From Chitinophagaceae bacterium (GTDB taxonomy: Bacteria; Bacteroidota; Bacteroidia; Chitinophagales; Chitinophagaceae): a stretch of 64,000 nucleotides of DNA. Of the stretch, positions 18,573 to 30,251 are shown in pieces. The stretch covers positions 124,001 through 188,000 of the forward strand of contig JADKIE010000001.1 of NCBI GenBank assembly GCA_016721385.1. The letters are read 5' to 3'. The notes beneath the pieces were generated by a model. It had not been told where the DNA came from. It searched no databases and saw only the letters and a list, made by a program, of their open reading frames with translations. Numbering within the stretch: the first letter of the stretch is position 1; each line of letters begins with the position of its first letter. Both the position numbers and the translations under genes were made by a program.

Positions 18573-19903
18573 TGGCCGAAAAACAACATATTATTTATAC
18601 AGCAGAAGATATAAAAAAATATCTTGAAGGCAACCTTACTCCTGCTCAAATGCATGCCATTGAAAAAGCAGCTTTGGACGATGAATTTTTGGCCGAAGCC
18701 ATTGAAGGGTACAGTAAAAATGCTGATAAAAAATGGAATGTTGCATTAGATGAGGCTAAGGCAAAATTTAATGTTATTGCTAAAAAAGATGAAACAAAAA
18801 TTGTTGCTTTACCAAAAACAAAAACTATGTGGTGGAGAGCCGCCGCAGTTATTTTAGTAATTGCCGGCTCAGCTATTACGTACAATTTACTTACAAAACC
18901 CGGCAAAATACAGCCCGAAATTGCAGCAAATAAAACTATTGAAACAAACGATGTACCTCTGGTAAACTTGGATACAAATGCTCCGAAGAAAGATATAACT
19001 GCAGCAGCTGAACAAAATATTGTAACGGATAAAGCAGCTTCGAAAACAACTGCTGTAAACACAAATGCCGTTACAAATGGTGTTACAACAACACCGGATA
19101 CCAAAGAAACGTTGGCTAATGCAAAAGCCGAAACAAAAGGTATCGTAAACGCTCCGGAAAAAATAAACCCCGTAGCTACCGCTCCTGCTGGTAATGCTGC
19201 AGCTGCTAAAGAGGATATTGCTAAACAAAATGAAGCAACAGCCAGTTACGATTTTAATAATATTGCAAAAAACGAAGCCGTTAAAAAAGCAAAAGCTGCA
19301 CCAACTAATTATAATTTTATATCGCAGGTTGTTGCGGCAGATAATACACCATTACCTTTTGCCAACATTAGCATTAAAAACGAAAACTTTGGTACTTATG
19401 CCGATGTTAAGGGCAATTTCAGATTAATATCTTCCGACTCGTTACTTACTGTAGAAGTAAAATCGGTTGGGTATTTACCAAAGTATTACACCTTAAATGC
19501 AAAAACGAACTTAAATAAAATTGTATTAACTGAAGATAAAATTGATGCAAAAAATCAGGTAGTTATAAAAAGCAGCAATACTAATAAAGCAAGTCGTAAA
19601 GTAACATTTTTAAAAGATACCATTATTAATGTAGAGCCTGCCGATGGATGGGATAATTACGGCACATACGTATCTAACAACATTGAAATTCCTGATGATC
19701 TCTTAAAAGATAAAACCCGCCGCAACGAAGTTGAAGTTAGTTTTAACGTAAATGCCACCGGAGCCATAACAGATATTAAAATAGATAAATCTGCCTGCAA
19801 CAATTGCGATGAAGAAGCTGTGAAAAAGCTTATTCAACAAGGCCCTCAATGGAAATTAAAAAATGGAAAAACAGGTGCAGCTAAAATAAAAGTACAATTT
19901 TAA
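18572..19903 (+). CDS. Membrane anti-sigma-like protein with CarboxypepD_reg-like and TonB-like C-terminal domains
   Basis: A protein of 443 residues in four parts. Residues 1-60 (YTAEDIKKYLEGNLTPAQMH and FLAEAIEGY) are like the cytoplasmic part of Bacteroidota anti-sigma factors. One membrane helix follows near 88-106 (WWRAAAVILVIAGSAITYNL). An Ala/Thr/Lys-rich linker of about 130 residues follows. A carboxypeptidase-regulatory-like beta-sandwich (SQVVAADNTPLPFANISI) and a C-terminal TonB-type domain (EVEVSFNVNATGAITDIKID then CDEEAVKKLIQQGPQW) end the protein. The one-base overlap with the sigma gene implies co-translation and suggests it binds that sigma factor. The periplasmic domains could sense or pull on an outer membrane partner; that is inference. 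Confidence 0.75.
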   Translation: MAEKQHIIYTAEDIKKYLEGNLTPAQMHAIEKAALDDEFLAEAIEGYSKNADKKWNVALDEAKAKFNVIAKKDETKIVALPKTKTMWWRAAAVILVIAGSAITYNLLTKPGKIQPEIAANKTIETNDVPLVNLDTNAPKKDITAAAEQNIVTDKAASKTTAVNTNAVTNGVTTTPDTKETLANAKAETKGIVNAPEKINPVATAPAGNAAAAKEDIAKQNEATASYDFNNIAKNEAVKKAKAAPTNYNFISQVVAADNTPLPFANISIKNENFGTYADVKGNFRLISSDSLLTVEVKSVGYLPKYYTLNAKTNLNKIVLTEDKIDAKNQVVIKSSNTNKASRKVTFLKDTIINVEPADGWDNYGTYVSNNIEIPDDLLKDKTRRNEVEVSFNVNATGAITDIKIDKSACNNCDEEAVKKLIQQGPQWKLKNGKTGAAKIKVQF

Positions 19904-19970
19904 TTTCCTTATTTCGGCAATAGTTATTTTTTTGCATTTTGTATCTTTATTATCTAAACAACTTATTATA

Positions 19971-20804
19971 ATGAAAAAACGAACGATTGCTTTAGCAGCA
20001 TTTTGTTTTTATGCTGCTGTAAGTACTGCACAAGTGCAAATGCCACAGCCATCCAGCACACAAACTATTAAGCAAGATTTTGGCATGGGTAAAATTGAAC
20101 TTACCTACAGCCGCCCAAATGCTAAAGGCCGTAAAATATTTGGCGATTTGGTGCCTTACACCAAACTATGGCGTACCGGTGCAAACGCCGCTACCAAATT
20201 ATATTTTAGCGATCCGGTAGAAATTGGTGGTAAAAAATTAGACAGCGGCACTTATGTATTATACACAATCCCAAATATGGATAGTTGGGAAATTATTTTA
20301 AATAAAGGCATAAGCAATTGGGGTACAGATGGCTATAAGGAAAGTGAGGATGTGGTGCGTTTTAACGTAGAGCCAATGAAAATAAAAGCTAAGATTGAAA
20401 CTTTTACTATGCAGTTTGCTGATATAAAGCCCGAAAGTTGTGCTTTGCATATTATGTGGGCAAAAACGGCAATAAGTATTCCCATAACCACAAAAATTAC
20501 CGATAAACTAAGGGCGCAAATTGAAAAAGCATTACAAACAGATAAAAAACCTTATTGGCAAGCCGCTCAGTTTTACAATGAATACGATAACAACCCTAAA
20601 AAAGCACTGGAAATGTGTGATGGTGCTTTAAAGGCAAATGATAAAGCATTTTGGATTTGGTTATACAAGGCAAAAATTCAAAAAGAAATGGGAGATAAAG
20701 AAGGCGCCATGACAAGTTCAAAAAAATCGTTAGAATTAGCTAAAGAAGCTAAAAATGCCGATTATGTAAAGATGAATGAAGATTTGCAGAAAAAGTTAAA
20801 ATAA
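19971..20804 (+). CDS. DUF2911 family secreted protein
   Basis: A protein of 277 residues. ATG 19971 gives MKKRTIALAAFCFYAAVSTAQ, a clear signal peptide, preferred over an upstream in-frame start that would add 13 residues. The DUF2911 core is recognisable in IELTYSRPNAKGRKIFGDLV, LWRTGANAATKLYFS and YVLYTIPN. The C-terminal hundred residues contain TPR-like helices (ALEMCDGALKANDKAFWIWL). The family is abundant in Bacteroidota and periplasmic; its function is unknown. It is followed by a hairpin shared with the convergent symporter gene. Confidence 0.88.
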   Translation: MKKRTIALAAFCFYAAVSTAQVQMPQPSSTQTIKQDFGMGKIELTYSRPNAKGRKIFGDLVPYTKLWRTGANAATKLYFSDPVEIGGKKLDSGTYVLYTIPNMDSWEIILNKGISNWGTDGYKESEDVVRFNVEPMKIKAKIETFTMQFADIKPESCALHIMWAKTAISIPITTKITDKLRAQIEKALQTDKKPYWQAAQFYNEYDNNPKKALEMCDGALKANDKAFWIWLYKAKIQKEMGDKEGAMTSSKKSLELAKEAKNADYVKMNEDLQKKLK

Positions 20805-20823
20805 AAAAAGAAGATACAATAAA

Positions 20824-20855
20824 GAAAAAGCATCGAACTATCTCGGTGCTTTTTC
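20824..20855. terminator. Bidirectional terminator between convergent genes
   Basis: A 13-bp stem (20824-20836 with 20843-20855, one G-T pair) has a 6-base loop, with A-rich and T-rich flanks so that it can act in both directions. It overlaps the stop codon of the symporter gene. Confidence 0.7.
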
Positions 20856-22467
20856 TTTTATAAAAAACTGTAAGATACATGCTATTAAAATAATTACTAA
20901 AGCGCCAATTACATTGAGCCAAAGAAAAGAAACGATTTTTAAATTGTAAATACCAATAACCATTAACTCTGTAATAATTGCAGCAATAAATGTGGCATTA
21001 GCTTTTATAAACTTTAAAAAAAATGCAATTAGAAAAATACCCAAAATAACCCCGTAAAATAAAGATCCCAAAATATTTACCGTTTCAATTAAACTATTGC
21101 CAATATTAGTAGCAAACATTGCTACCAAAATACAAAATAACCCCCAACCCAACGTGTACCACTTTGCTACTTTATAGCTTTGTTCGCCAGATAAATTTTT
21201 ATTAAAAAATTGCTGATGAAAATCAATAACAGTGCAGGCTGCTAAGGCATTTAAAGCAGCAGCTATACTGCCCCAAGCCGATAAAAATAAAATGGCGATA
21301 AATAATCCAACTAATCCTTTAGGTAAATAATCCATTACAAATCGAAGAAAAATAAAGTTAGTATCGCTAACATCGTCATAAGGCAATGCAGCTTTAAGTG
21401 TTGCTTTATATTTTTCTCTAACTATTGCTGCCTCTTTTGTAAAACTAATTTTTTGCAAAAGCACATACTGGTTATTTAATTTTTTTAGTGAATCGGCATA
21501 GGTAGTTTGATAAGCCCTTTCTTGCTTAACACTATCAAAATAAACAGGAGCTTTATTGTTTAAATAAAATAAAAAAGTAAACACACCTAACATTAAAATA
21601 ATGTACTGCATCGGAATTTTTACCAACCCATTAAGGAGCAAGCCAATTTTACTTTCCCGTGCATTTTTTGCAGTTATATATCTTCCTACCTGACTATGAT
21701 CGGTACCAAAATAACTAAGTGCCAAAAAAAAAGCCACCAATAATACCGCTAAAAATATTATACTTGTCATTCCAGTCAAATCCTTTATCCGTAAAGCCTG
21801 TAGTAATGGTATTCATCTTGCCAAAATTGGCTGCTTGGTGTATTGCTTGTGTTACAGTTTGAGCATCGGGCAATAGTTGTATAACAGTATAAATAATTAA
21901 CCCTAACGTTATAAATACCAACAGCATTTGAATTTTTTGGGTATGTGCTACGGCTTTTGCCCCGCCACTTACGGTGTAAATAATTAAAAACCCACCCATT
22001 AAAATATTGGTAACATAAATGTTCCAGCCAAATAAAGTGCTAAGTACAATAGCAGGCGCATAAATACTAATACCTGTACTTAAACCCCTGCTTAATAAAA
22101 ACAAAAAAGAAGTTAGTGTTCTTGTTTTAACATCAAACCTGTTTTGCAAAAATTCGTAAGCGGTAGTAATTTTTAATTTGTTGAACGCAGGTACAAATAC
22201 AAATGCTATTACAATCATTGCCAAAGGCAACCCAAAATAATATTGTACAAAACGCATTCCATCGCTGTAGGCTTGGCCGGGGCCTGTTAAAAACGTAATA
22301 GCGCTGGCTTGTGTACCCATTATACCCAAAAGTATTAAGTACCAAGGCATGGTTCTGTTGCTTAAAAAATATCCGTCTAAATTTTTTGTTGTATGGCTTT
22401 TATAAACACCATAAAGTATGATGCCGAGGAGTATTGTAACGAGTATAATCCAATCGAGTGTACTCAA
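20838..22467 (-). CDS. Sodium:solute symporter (SSS family), frameshift in assembly
   Basis: After repair, 542 residues with about 13 membrane helices. The start LDWIILVTILLGIILYGVYK, GYFLSNRTMPWYLILLGIMG and QASAITFLTGPGQAYSDGMR are typical of SSS transporters; the later FGTDHSQVGRYITAKNARES matches the conserved family signature loop. These proteins couple inward sodium flow to uptake of sugars, amino acids or other small solutes. The frame breaks near 21725 at nine T (minus-strand view) where eight restore IIGGFFLALSYFGTDHSQ. It is the last gene of a leftward set with a PIG-L deacetylase and an M14 carboxypeptidase. Confidence 0.92.
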
Positions 22468-22506
22468 ATGATTAATTATGAATTAAAAATCAGGAATATT
22501 AATTTA

Positions 22507-25074
22507 TTAATTTTTCTTGTTGAATACCACTTTACTTTTAGGTAAGGGCATGTTTTGTTTTTTTGTTTTTGGCTTTTCTATTTTGGGTGTTTCTTTTGTG
22601 GCTAGCAAATTAGCTAATAGCCTGTATGCACCCGGCACTCCAGCAGGTAATTGCCTAAATAAAGCCAAGCCAGTATAAACAAATTTCCCTTTACCATAAT
22701 CGGCAATAATTAAACTGCCATCTTGCTCTTGTGTTTCACCAAAATCTTTAAACCCTAAAATGCGTTTATAATTGCTGTCTATTTTTTCGGCATTGTAAAC
22801 ACTTCGTTCCTGTACCCAACCTTCAAAATCTTTTTCGGTTATTTTGTTGGGATAATTTAATGCCGGATGATTAGGTTGTAAAAATTTACTTTGGCTTCTT
22901 CATCGGTAACTCTGTTGCGGCTAATAGTAAATGAGTAAGGCGATATTTTTGCTTTTACAGGGCCAAGTTGATTACTGGTGTTGTATTGACTTAGCAAAAC
23001 ACCACCATCTTTTACATATTGCATCAACACATCATACACATTATTCATCCATTCGTTGGTGTTATAAGCCCGTATGCCGGTAACAATGGCATCAAATTGT
23101 TTTAAATTTTGGGCAGTAATATCGCCTTCTTTTAACAGTGTAACTTTATAGCCCATTTGCTCTAAGGCTTGAGGCACTTTATCACCTGCACCTACGATGT
23201 AGCCGATATTCTTTCCAACAATATTTGCATCAACAATTAATATCTTGTTCTCTACAATTCTAAAGTACTTTATTGAAGGAATATGATCATAATCAATTTC
23301 TATTATATCATTATACGAATTCCCTTGATAATTTTTAATAGTTTCAGTAACAATTTCGCTAGCTATAGAATTAGATTCTCTTGATAAATTCTTTGCAATG
23401 TCAAAAAGCTATTTTATCAATATATCTTCCACCTTTTGATAGTTTTACTAGATTATCAAATTCGTAAGAGTTAGTATCTAAATTTTTACCGTCAATAAAA
23501 ATTCGATAATTTTTTGTTAGAAAATTATTATCCCAATCTCCAGGATTAAAAACATTTAAACTTGGCGTTAAATGCAAGGTAACTTGTGGCACCACATTCA
23601 CCGGCTGAAAAATCTCCCCCTTTACCGGATCTGTATATTTATATCGAACAGGTTTGGTAAACACAAATTCTTTTCCTTCAATCATCATACTAAAATCAAC
23701 ACCTAATGGGTCGTTTTCTGCTTTGCCAATAAGGGTTTGGTCGCTTACGTTAAAACTGCCTTTATCCATTAGTTCAACCAACCAATATGGTTGTGTTAGT
23801 TTTGCATTGGGTTGTATATATTGTGTATAGGTTTTAGTTCTGTTTTCGTTTTTCTTTAGTTGGTCAAAAATTAAATACTCCTCTTCTATCTTAACATCGG
23901 CACTTAAAACACTGTCACCTCTTCTGTTATTAATAACAAAATTTATTTTTAAACTATCGCCCTGTACGGCGTAGGGAGTTGTAGTTGTAGCCTCCATAAA
24001 TAAGCCTGCACATTGTTCTATGCAGTATTTTATTTGGGATAATTTTTGCTTTTTCCAATTTTCATCTTTTACAATTGCATCAACATCATTGTATAATTTT
24101 ACCAAACCGGGAATAGATTTTTCGGGATTTATAACAGAAAAATCTTTACTAATCATCCAACTCAATTTGTTAATTGGCTCAATTAGTTGTGGGACAAATG
24201 AACCTGCAGTTCTACTCCAACTTGTATTCACCCCATCAAATAAATCCCTTACCGGAGGCTCTCCTTTTATTGTTTTAAAATACTCAATACTTGTACCTCT
24301 TTGGCTTGGCACACCAAACCCCTGGCTTTTATGCTGGCTTCTGCTTAATGCAGCCATTTCGCCGTAACTTTTTCCCAGCAATGGATTGTATGCACCTACA
24401 TCTATTTTAAACTGGCTTTCGTTTTGTGTATTAGTACTTCCAAAGTTAAATGTGTTCCAAAGCAATCGTTTTGCCTGCCAAGTGCTTACATATTTTAGTT
24501 GTTCCGTAAACTTTGTTGAGTCGGCTGCTGCATCAAAAGCTTCTTCGGCTAAAATTGCACTGGCGGTGTGGTGACCATGTCCACCCTCGCCGGTAGTAGG
24601 AAAACGTGTTATAATTACATCGGGTTTAAATTTTCTGATAACCCAAACTACATCACTTAAAATTTTATCATGGCCCCAAACTTTTAATGCTTCTTCCGGG
24701 CTTTTACTAAAACCAAAATCGTATGCTCTGGTAAAAAATTGTTCAGCGCCATCTATTTTTCTGGCAGCTAACAACTCTTGTGTACGTATTAATCCTAAAT
24801 CAATTCCCTGTTCATCGCCAATTAAATTTTGCCCGCCATCTCCTCTGGTTAAGCTTAAATAACCGGTACGATACATTTTTTCATTGGCTAAATAACCCAA
24901 CAGTCTTGTATTTTCATCGTCGGGGTGTGCTGCAATGTATAATACCGAGCCAAGTACATTTATTTTTTTTATGTTTAGTAAAATTTCGGAAGATGTGTAT
25001 GATTTTGGTGTTTGTGCAAACCCAAAGCCAAAAACATTTACTATTAACAATAATCCAATAAAGGTATTTTTCAT
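22507..25074 (-). CDS. Secreted PIG-L (LmbE-like) deacetylase with C-terminal amidotransferase-like domain, two frameshifts
   Basis: An 855-residue protein after repair. A signal peptide (MKNTFIGLLLIVNVFGFGFAQ) is followed by a PIG-L domain with AAHPDDENTR near residue 48 and GEGGHGHHTASA, which supply zinc ligands. PIG-L enzymes remove N-acetyl groups from N-acetylglucosamine-containing substrates. A long beta-rich middle is followed by a Rossmann-like segment (ALEQMGYKVTLLKEGDI, FDAIVTGIRAYNTNEW, VKDGGVLLSQYNTS) resembling glutamine-amidotransferase/ThuA-like folds. Frame breaks lie near 23396 (one T too many) and 22880 (one T too few). It begins 16 bases after the M14 gene and ends 39 bases before the symporter. 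Confidence 0.88.
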
Positions 25075-25090
25075 TCCAAATTTTTAATTA

Positions 25091-27557
25091 TTAATTTCCC
25101 ACTAAAAAAACGGCATTACTCAAAAATAACTTACCATTTTCCCAAAAACTTCTAAAAATTGGATTATCGGCAAAATAAATAATTGAACCGCTTCCCATTT
25201 GCTGTACTGCCATTACTGTTCCATCCTTAATTTTATCTTTTACTTTACTGCCCACAAAGCCGGCAATTTGTTTGTCTTTTTTTAATACACCAACATTCCA
25301 TCCGTCTTTCATAAATTCATATACATTGTCACTTTGCTTTAGAGTAAAATATTCGTTGCCATATCCAAACGCCAAAGGATGTGTGTTATCTAACTCTACT
25401 TTATATATTGCCCCGGGAATATTACCCGAAACGCCATCTCTTTCCCTGTTTTCATATTTTTTTTACATTTTCGTATTTTTTTAAGTTTTATTCACCACGC
25501 AGCATTAGCCATTTGTGTTACAGCATTATCCATTGCAATAATTTTGCCTCCTTGTTTTACCCAAGTTTTAATATCTGCTCCTGCATCTTTATCACTCAAA
25601 AATTTATATCGGCCATTGGGCACAATTAAAACATCTAAATTTTTAAAATTAACTCCGCCAATTTCGTCGGCATTAATTAGCGTTATCGGGTAATTTAGTT
25701 GTTGTTCAAAAAAGTGCCATACTTCGCCAGTCGCACTGGCATCTGTACCGCTGCCGGTTACTAATGCTACATTTACTTTTTTTAATAGATGAATTTTTTC
25801 TGAACCAAAGTCAAAACCTTTATTTACCATGCCGCCATTTAAGGCATACAATTGAATATTATCTTTATTGGCCATTTGTAAAACCGTATTCATATTGTTT
25901 TTTGCAGAGGGAACTAAAATAATTGTACCTCTGCTAAAATTTTGGCCATCTGTTTCAAATGGCTGCTCTGCATATTTAACCAAGCAATTTTCTTGTAATA
26001 ATTTCCCCACAAAGGATGCAGCCTGAGTGCTTCCCCATTTAATAGCATACCCATATTTAGTTAGGCTATTAACTACTTTAGTGTTGGTATAACCAGCTGT
26101 ATTAGGCAATTCATTTTTAAGTGCGTATGCATTTACACCAAATACGTACGGTAAGCTCCAGGCTGTAATATCGTAAGTAGCGCTATCGGCCAGCTTGCTT
26201 TGCGGTTCAAATAAAACTTTAACCATTGATGAAAGGGGTTGCTTGTTTTGTATTATTACATCGCCTTCATTCAAAGTAAAATTTCCGTCTTTGCCTGTAG
26301 CATAATTATAACCATAAAGCGGCGCAATTTTATTCCCATTTACTCTTGTGTAAGTAATACTGTTTTTGTCCAGCAAATTAATAAGTCCGGCTATTTTTTG
26401 TGAGCCATCGTTTTGCACTACAAAGGTTTTATATTCACTATATCCATTATTAATTGCAGTTGCAAAATATTTTTGAAACTCGTTTATCAATTTTGTTTGA
26501 TGCACACTTGCCATTTCAACAGTACTCATACTGGTAGTAAAATGATGGGCAATGCGGTCTTTTAAAGTAAGCGTATCTCCATCATTTTTTAATACTGCCA
26601 ATCCGCCTGCACTATGCCCTGCCTGCTCATACGTCATCCCAATTGCACCATTATACATCGGGTATGTATCACCGTACGATGGGTAAAATAAATCAAAAAA
26701 TTCTTTTGTAAAATACAGCCAACCATTAACATCAAAATATTTTGCATGATTTTTACCAATTGTAGTTTGAAACTCTCTTTGCCATGGAGTAATTACTTCA
26801 TGAAAAGGCTCGGCAGCAGGTGCAAAATAATAAGGGCTGTTAAAATATTGCTCATGAAAATCGCAATGAATTTGTGGCATCCATTGGTTATATTTTTTTA
26901 TGCGTTGCTGTGTTTCAACTTGTGTTTGCCAGGCCCAATCCCTGTTTAAATCAAAATTGTAATGATTGGTTCTGCCGCCGGGCCAAGGCTCACTATGCTC
27001 TCTGCTATCGGCATTGGCATTGGGTATTTTACCCACAACAGAATTATACCAGTTAATATATCTGTCTCTTCCATCGGGGTTTAGGCAAGGATCAATAATT
27101 ACAACGGTATTTTTAACCATTGCTGCGTTTGTGCATTATTGCTGTTAAGTAGTTCGTATAATGTTTTCATAGCCACTTCACTACTGCTGGTTTCGTTGCC
27201 ATGTACATTATAACTTAGCCATACAATTGCAGGAGCATTTGCAACTGAGGCATTTCCCTTTTCAAGCCCGGTCAGGCGTAAATTATTTTTTCGTATTTCT
27301 TCCAGCCGTACTAAATTTTCCGGCGAGGCCACAATGGCCAAAACTAATTCTCTTCCTTCATTTGTTTCGCCATATTTTTCCAATTTAACCATTTGTGGTT
27401 TTGCATTGGCAGCATGGTTAAAATAATTAATAACTTTATAATGCAATGTCCATTTAGTACCCAGCTCATATCCTAAAAATTCTGACGGGCTTTTTAGTTG
27501 GGCAAAACAAAACAAGATGCTTACTTGTAAAATGGTGGCTAAAAATAGTTTCTTCAT
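25091..27557 (-). CDS. Secreted M14 family zinc carboxypeptidase, several frameshifts
   Basis: The restored gene encodes about 822 residues. ATG 27557 gives the signal peptide MKKLFLATILQVSILFCFAQ. Zinc ligands are in SYNVHGNETSSSEVA (HxxE) and in PQIHCDFHEQY; the catalytic glutamate is probably in GMTYEQAGHSAGG. C-terminal of the peptidase is a Rossmann-like region (VALVTGSGTDASATGEVWHF, DVLIVPNGRY, WVKQGGKIIAMDNA) similar in layout to that of the neighbouring deacetylase. Frame breaks: one A lost near 27114, and three compensating indels between about 25455 and 25495, in an A-rich linker. It is first in a leftward operon with the deacetylase and symporter genes. Confidence 0.88.
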
Positions 27558-27664
27558 TTGTATAAAATATCTTACGAAAATAGCTAAAAAAGGGTAAAGC
27601 AATCGTTAAAACAATTGTGCATAATTGGTATATTCGATAATTATTTTGTAACAAACATTGTATC

Positions 27665-29384
27665 ATGTTTCAACATCGTTGTGTCACTCACTTGTACTGC
27701 ATACCATTATTGAGCATTTGCCTCCTGCTCAATATATTTAATACATATAGCCAGGTTTCTATAAATGCTTACCAATATACTTCTGTAAAAAAAGCAACTT
27801 GTAAAAAAGGTGCAGTTGTATCAGCTCATCCATTAGCCAGCAAAGTAGGATTATCTATTTTACAACAAGGCGGCAATGCAATTGATGCTGCCATTGCAAC
27901 ACAATTAGCCTTAGCTGTTGTTTATCCCGGAGCCGGAAATATTGGGGGTGGTGGTTTTATGGTGGCACATTTAAAAAACGGCAAAAATATTTCTATAGAC
28001 TACAGGAAAAAGCACCGGGCAAAGCAACAAGAGATATGTATTTGGATGCACAAGGCAATCCGCTTTTACAATTATCGCAAGACGGGCATTTGGCAGCAGG
28101 TGTACCTGGTACAGTTGCCGGTTTATTTGCATCACACAAATACGGCAAATTGCCTTTTAGTAAATTAATACAGCCGGCAATTGATTTGGCAGAAAATGGA
28201 TTTGCTGTAACAACAGGCGAAGCAGTATCGCTTAATAATTTAAAAGATGAATTTGAAAAGCTAAACAGCAGCCCTGTTGCATTTGTAAAACAAACCGAAT
28301 GGAGAGCAGGTGATACACTCATTCAAAAAGAATTAGCCAAAACCCTTAAACGCATTAGAGATAAAAGACAAAAAGGATTTTACCTTGGCGAAACAGCCCG
28401 TTTAATTGTAGAGGAAATGCAAAAAAACAACGGCATTGTCAGCTACAATGATTTAGAAAAATATACAGCAAAAGAAAGGCCTGTTGTAAATTTTATGTAT
28501 AAAGGGTACAATGTTATTTCTATGCCACTGCCCAGTAGCGGTGGTATTATTTTGCAACAAATGCTTAAAATGATTGAGCAAAAAATATTGCCAAATTAAA
28601 ATTTCAAACTTTAGAAAGTGTACAATTAATGACAGAAGTTGAGCGAAGAGCCTTTGCCGACAGAGCAGAATTTTTAGGCGATCCCGATTTTGTAAAAGTA
28701 CCTGTAAAAACCCTGGTAAGCGATAATTATCTTGCCCAACGAATGAAAGATTATTTGCCCAATAGTGCAGGTAGCAGTACTGCAACAAAAGCCGGTATAA
28801 TAAAAGAAAGCGAAGAAACTACCCATATTAGCATTGTAGATAACGAAGGCAATGCAGTTGCAGTAACCACTACATTAAATGGCAGCTATGGCAGCCGTAC
28901 TGTAGTTGCCGGTGCAGGTTTTATTTTAAATAACGAAATGGACGATTTTAGCGTAAAGCCCGGTGTTCCTAATATGTATGGAGCCGTTGGTAACGAAAAA
29001 AATGCCATTGCGCCGCATAAACGAATGCTAAGCAGCATGACGCCTACCATAGTTTTAAAAAACAATAAACCTTATTTGGTAGTTGGCACTCCGGGCGGCA
29101 CTACCATACCTACAAGCGTTTTTCAAACTATAGTAAATGTTATTGAATTTGGGATGAATGCAGAAGATGCAGTTAACAAACCTAAATTTCATCATCAATG
29201 GTTACCCGATGAAGTTTTTGTAGAAAGAAATTTTGATGCAAAAGTTAAAGCACAATTAGAAAGTATTGGCTACAAAGTAACTACCAGAGGTGCAATAGGC
29301 AGAACTGAGTTGATACAAATTAGCGGAAAAAAAATAGTAGCAATAGGCGATAAAAGAGGCGATGATGCTGCAGAAGGATGGTAG
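27665..29384 (+). CDS. ggt: Gamma-glutamyltransferase, two frameshifts in assembly
   Basis: A 573-residue precursor after repair, the usual GGT length. A signal-like start (LLSICLLLNIFNTYSQ) is followed by GAVVSAHPLASKVGLSIL and GGNAIDAAIATQLALAVV. The autocatalytic threonine sits in EETTHISIVDNEGNAVAVTT, which separates large and small subunits. Later motifs are NNEMDDFS and MTPTIVLKNNKPYLVVGTPG with the conserved GG. The enzyme hydrolyses glutathione and other gamma-glutamyl compounds in the periplasm. Frame breaks lie near 28008 (one base lost in AGGAAAAAGC) and near 28583 (one A lost). It is divergent from the M14 operon. Confidence 0.95.
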
Positions 29385-29441
29385 TAATTAAAAATGAATA
29401 TTTGTAAAATCAAAATAATAGTAAACTTTTCAACATAAATT

Positions 29442-29966
29442 ATGTCACTTGCCAATCATTTTCTTCAATCTACCATTAGCAGAGTTAAGTACTACAAAAC
29501 ACTTGCCGATAAAACCTTTGAGCAATTAAATGAAGGCGATTTTCATTTTATGCCTGATACAGAAAGCAATAGTATTGCTATTATTATTCAGCATGTAGCC
29601 GGTAATATGCTTAGCCGCTGGACCAATTTTTTAACCACCGATGGCGAAAAAGATTGGCGCAACAGAGATACAGAATTTGAAGAGCAACATCTTACTAAAG
29701 AACAATTACTTGCATTTTGGGAAAAAGGATGGAAATGTTACTTAGACACACTGCAAAACCTAACCGAAAACGACTTACTTAAAACCATAACCATACGAAC
29801 AGAGAGCTTGCTTGTTGTAGATGCCATTAATCGCCAATTGGCACATTACCCCTACCATGTTGGGCAAATTGTTTATTTGGGCAAAATGATAAAGAAAGGA
29901 GACTGGAAGAACCTTTCTATCCCCAAAGGATCATCGCAAAAGTTTAATAAAGAAATGAAAAAGTAG
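29442..29966 (+). CDS. DinB-like protein (DUF1572)
   Basis: A protein of 174 residues with a four-helix DinB/DUF1572 arrangement: IIQHVAGNMLSRWTNFLT carries the first conserved histidine, and LAHYPYHVGQIVYLGKMI carries the second and third (HxxxH). These form the metal site of this superfamily. Members relate to bacillithiol-transferase-type enzymes; the actual reaction of this protein is unknown. The reading frame is intact. It starts 57 bases after ggt on the same strand and could be co-transcribed. Confidence 0.85.
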   Translation: MSLANHFLQSTISRVKYYKTLADKTFEQLNEGDFHFMPDTESNSIAIIIQHVAGNMLSRWTNFLTTDGEKDWRNRDTEFEEQHLTKEQLLAFWEKGWKCYLDTLQNLTENDLLKTITIRTESLLVVDAINRQLAHYPYHVGQIVYLGKMIKKGDWKNLSIPKGSSQKFNKEMKK

Positions 29967-30251
29967 AACTTACATCTACTAAGGTTGTTTTGCCGCTCTT
30001 GTGTTAAAATGTTATTTTTACTGCTAACTCACTAACACATGAAATTTTGTTCTTTTTTAAAAAACGCTTCCATATATTCCATTATTGCGGCCACACAAGC
30101 TAATAAGTACTCAGTATTACATTTTTACCACAGTTTTTAATAATTTTTAGCGGCATTTTACCAAGTTTGGTATCTTATTTGCCCTTACAAGGCAAATAGC
30201 TAATTTTACACCTAATATTATTACCCTGCGCTGGATTACTAAAATATTAAA
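29967..30251. other. Leader region before the TamB gene
   Basis: No clear gene. A perfect 8-bp stem-loop (TATTTGCC / GGCAAATA, 30176-30198) stands out. On the plus strand, a frame open from 30151 to the TAA at 30385-30387 codes for a very hydrophobic peptide (KWTLLILLFWAVFGALFYFV) but has no ATG. It overlaps the apparent start of the TamB frame. Confidence 0.4.
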
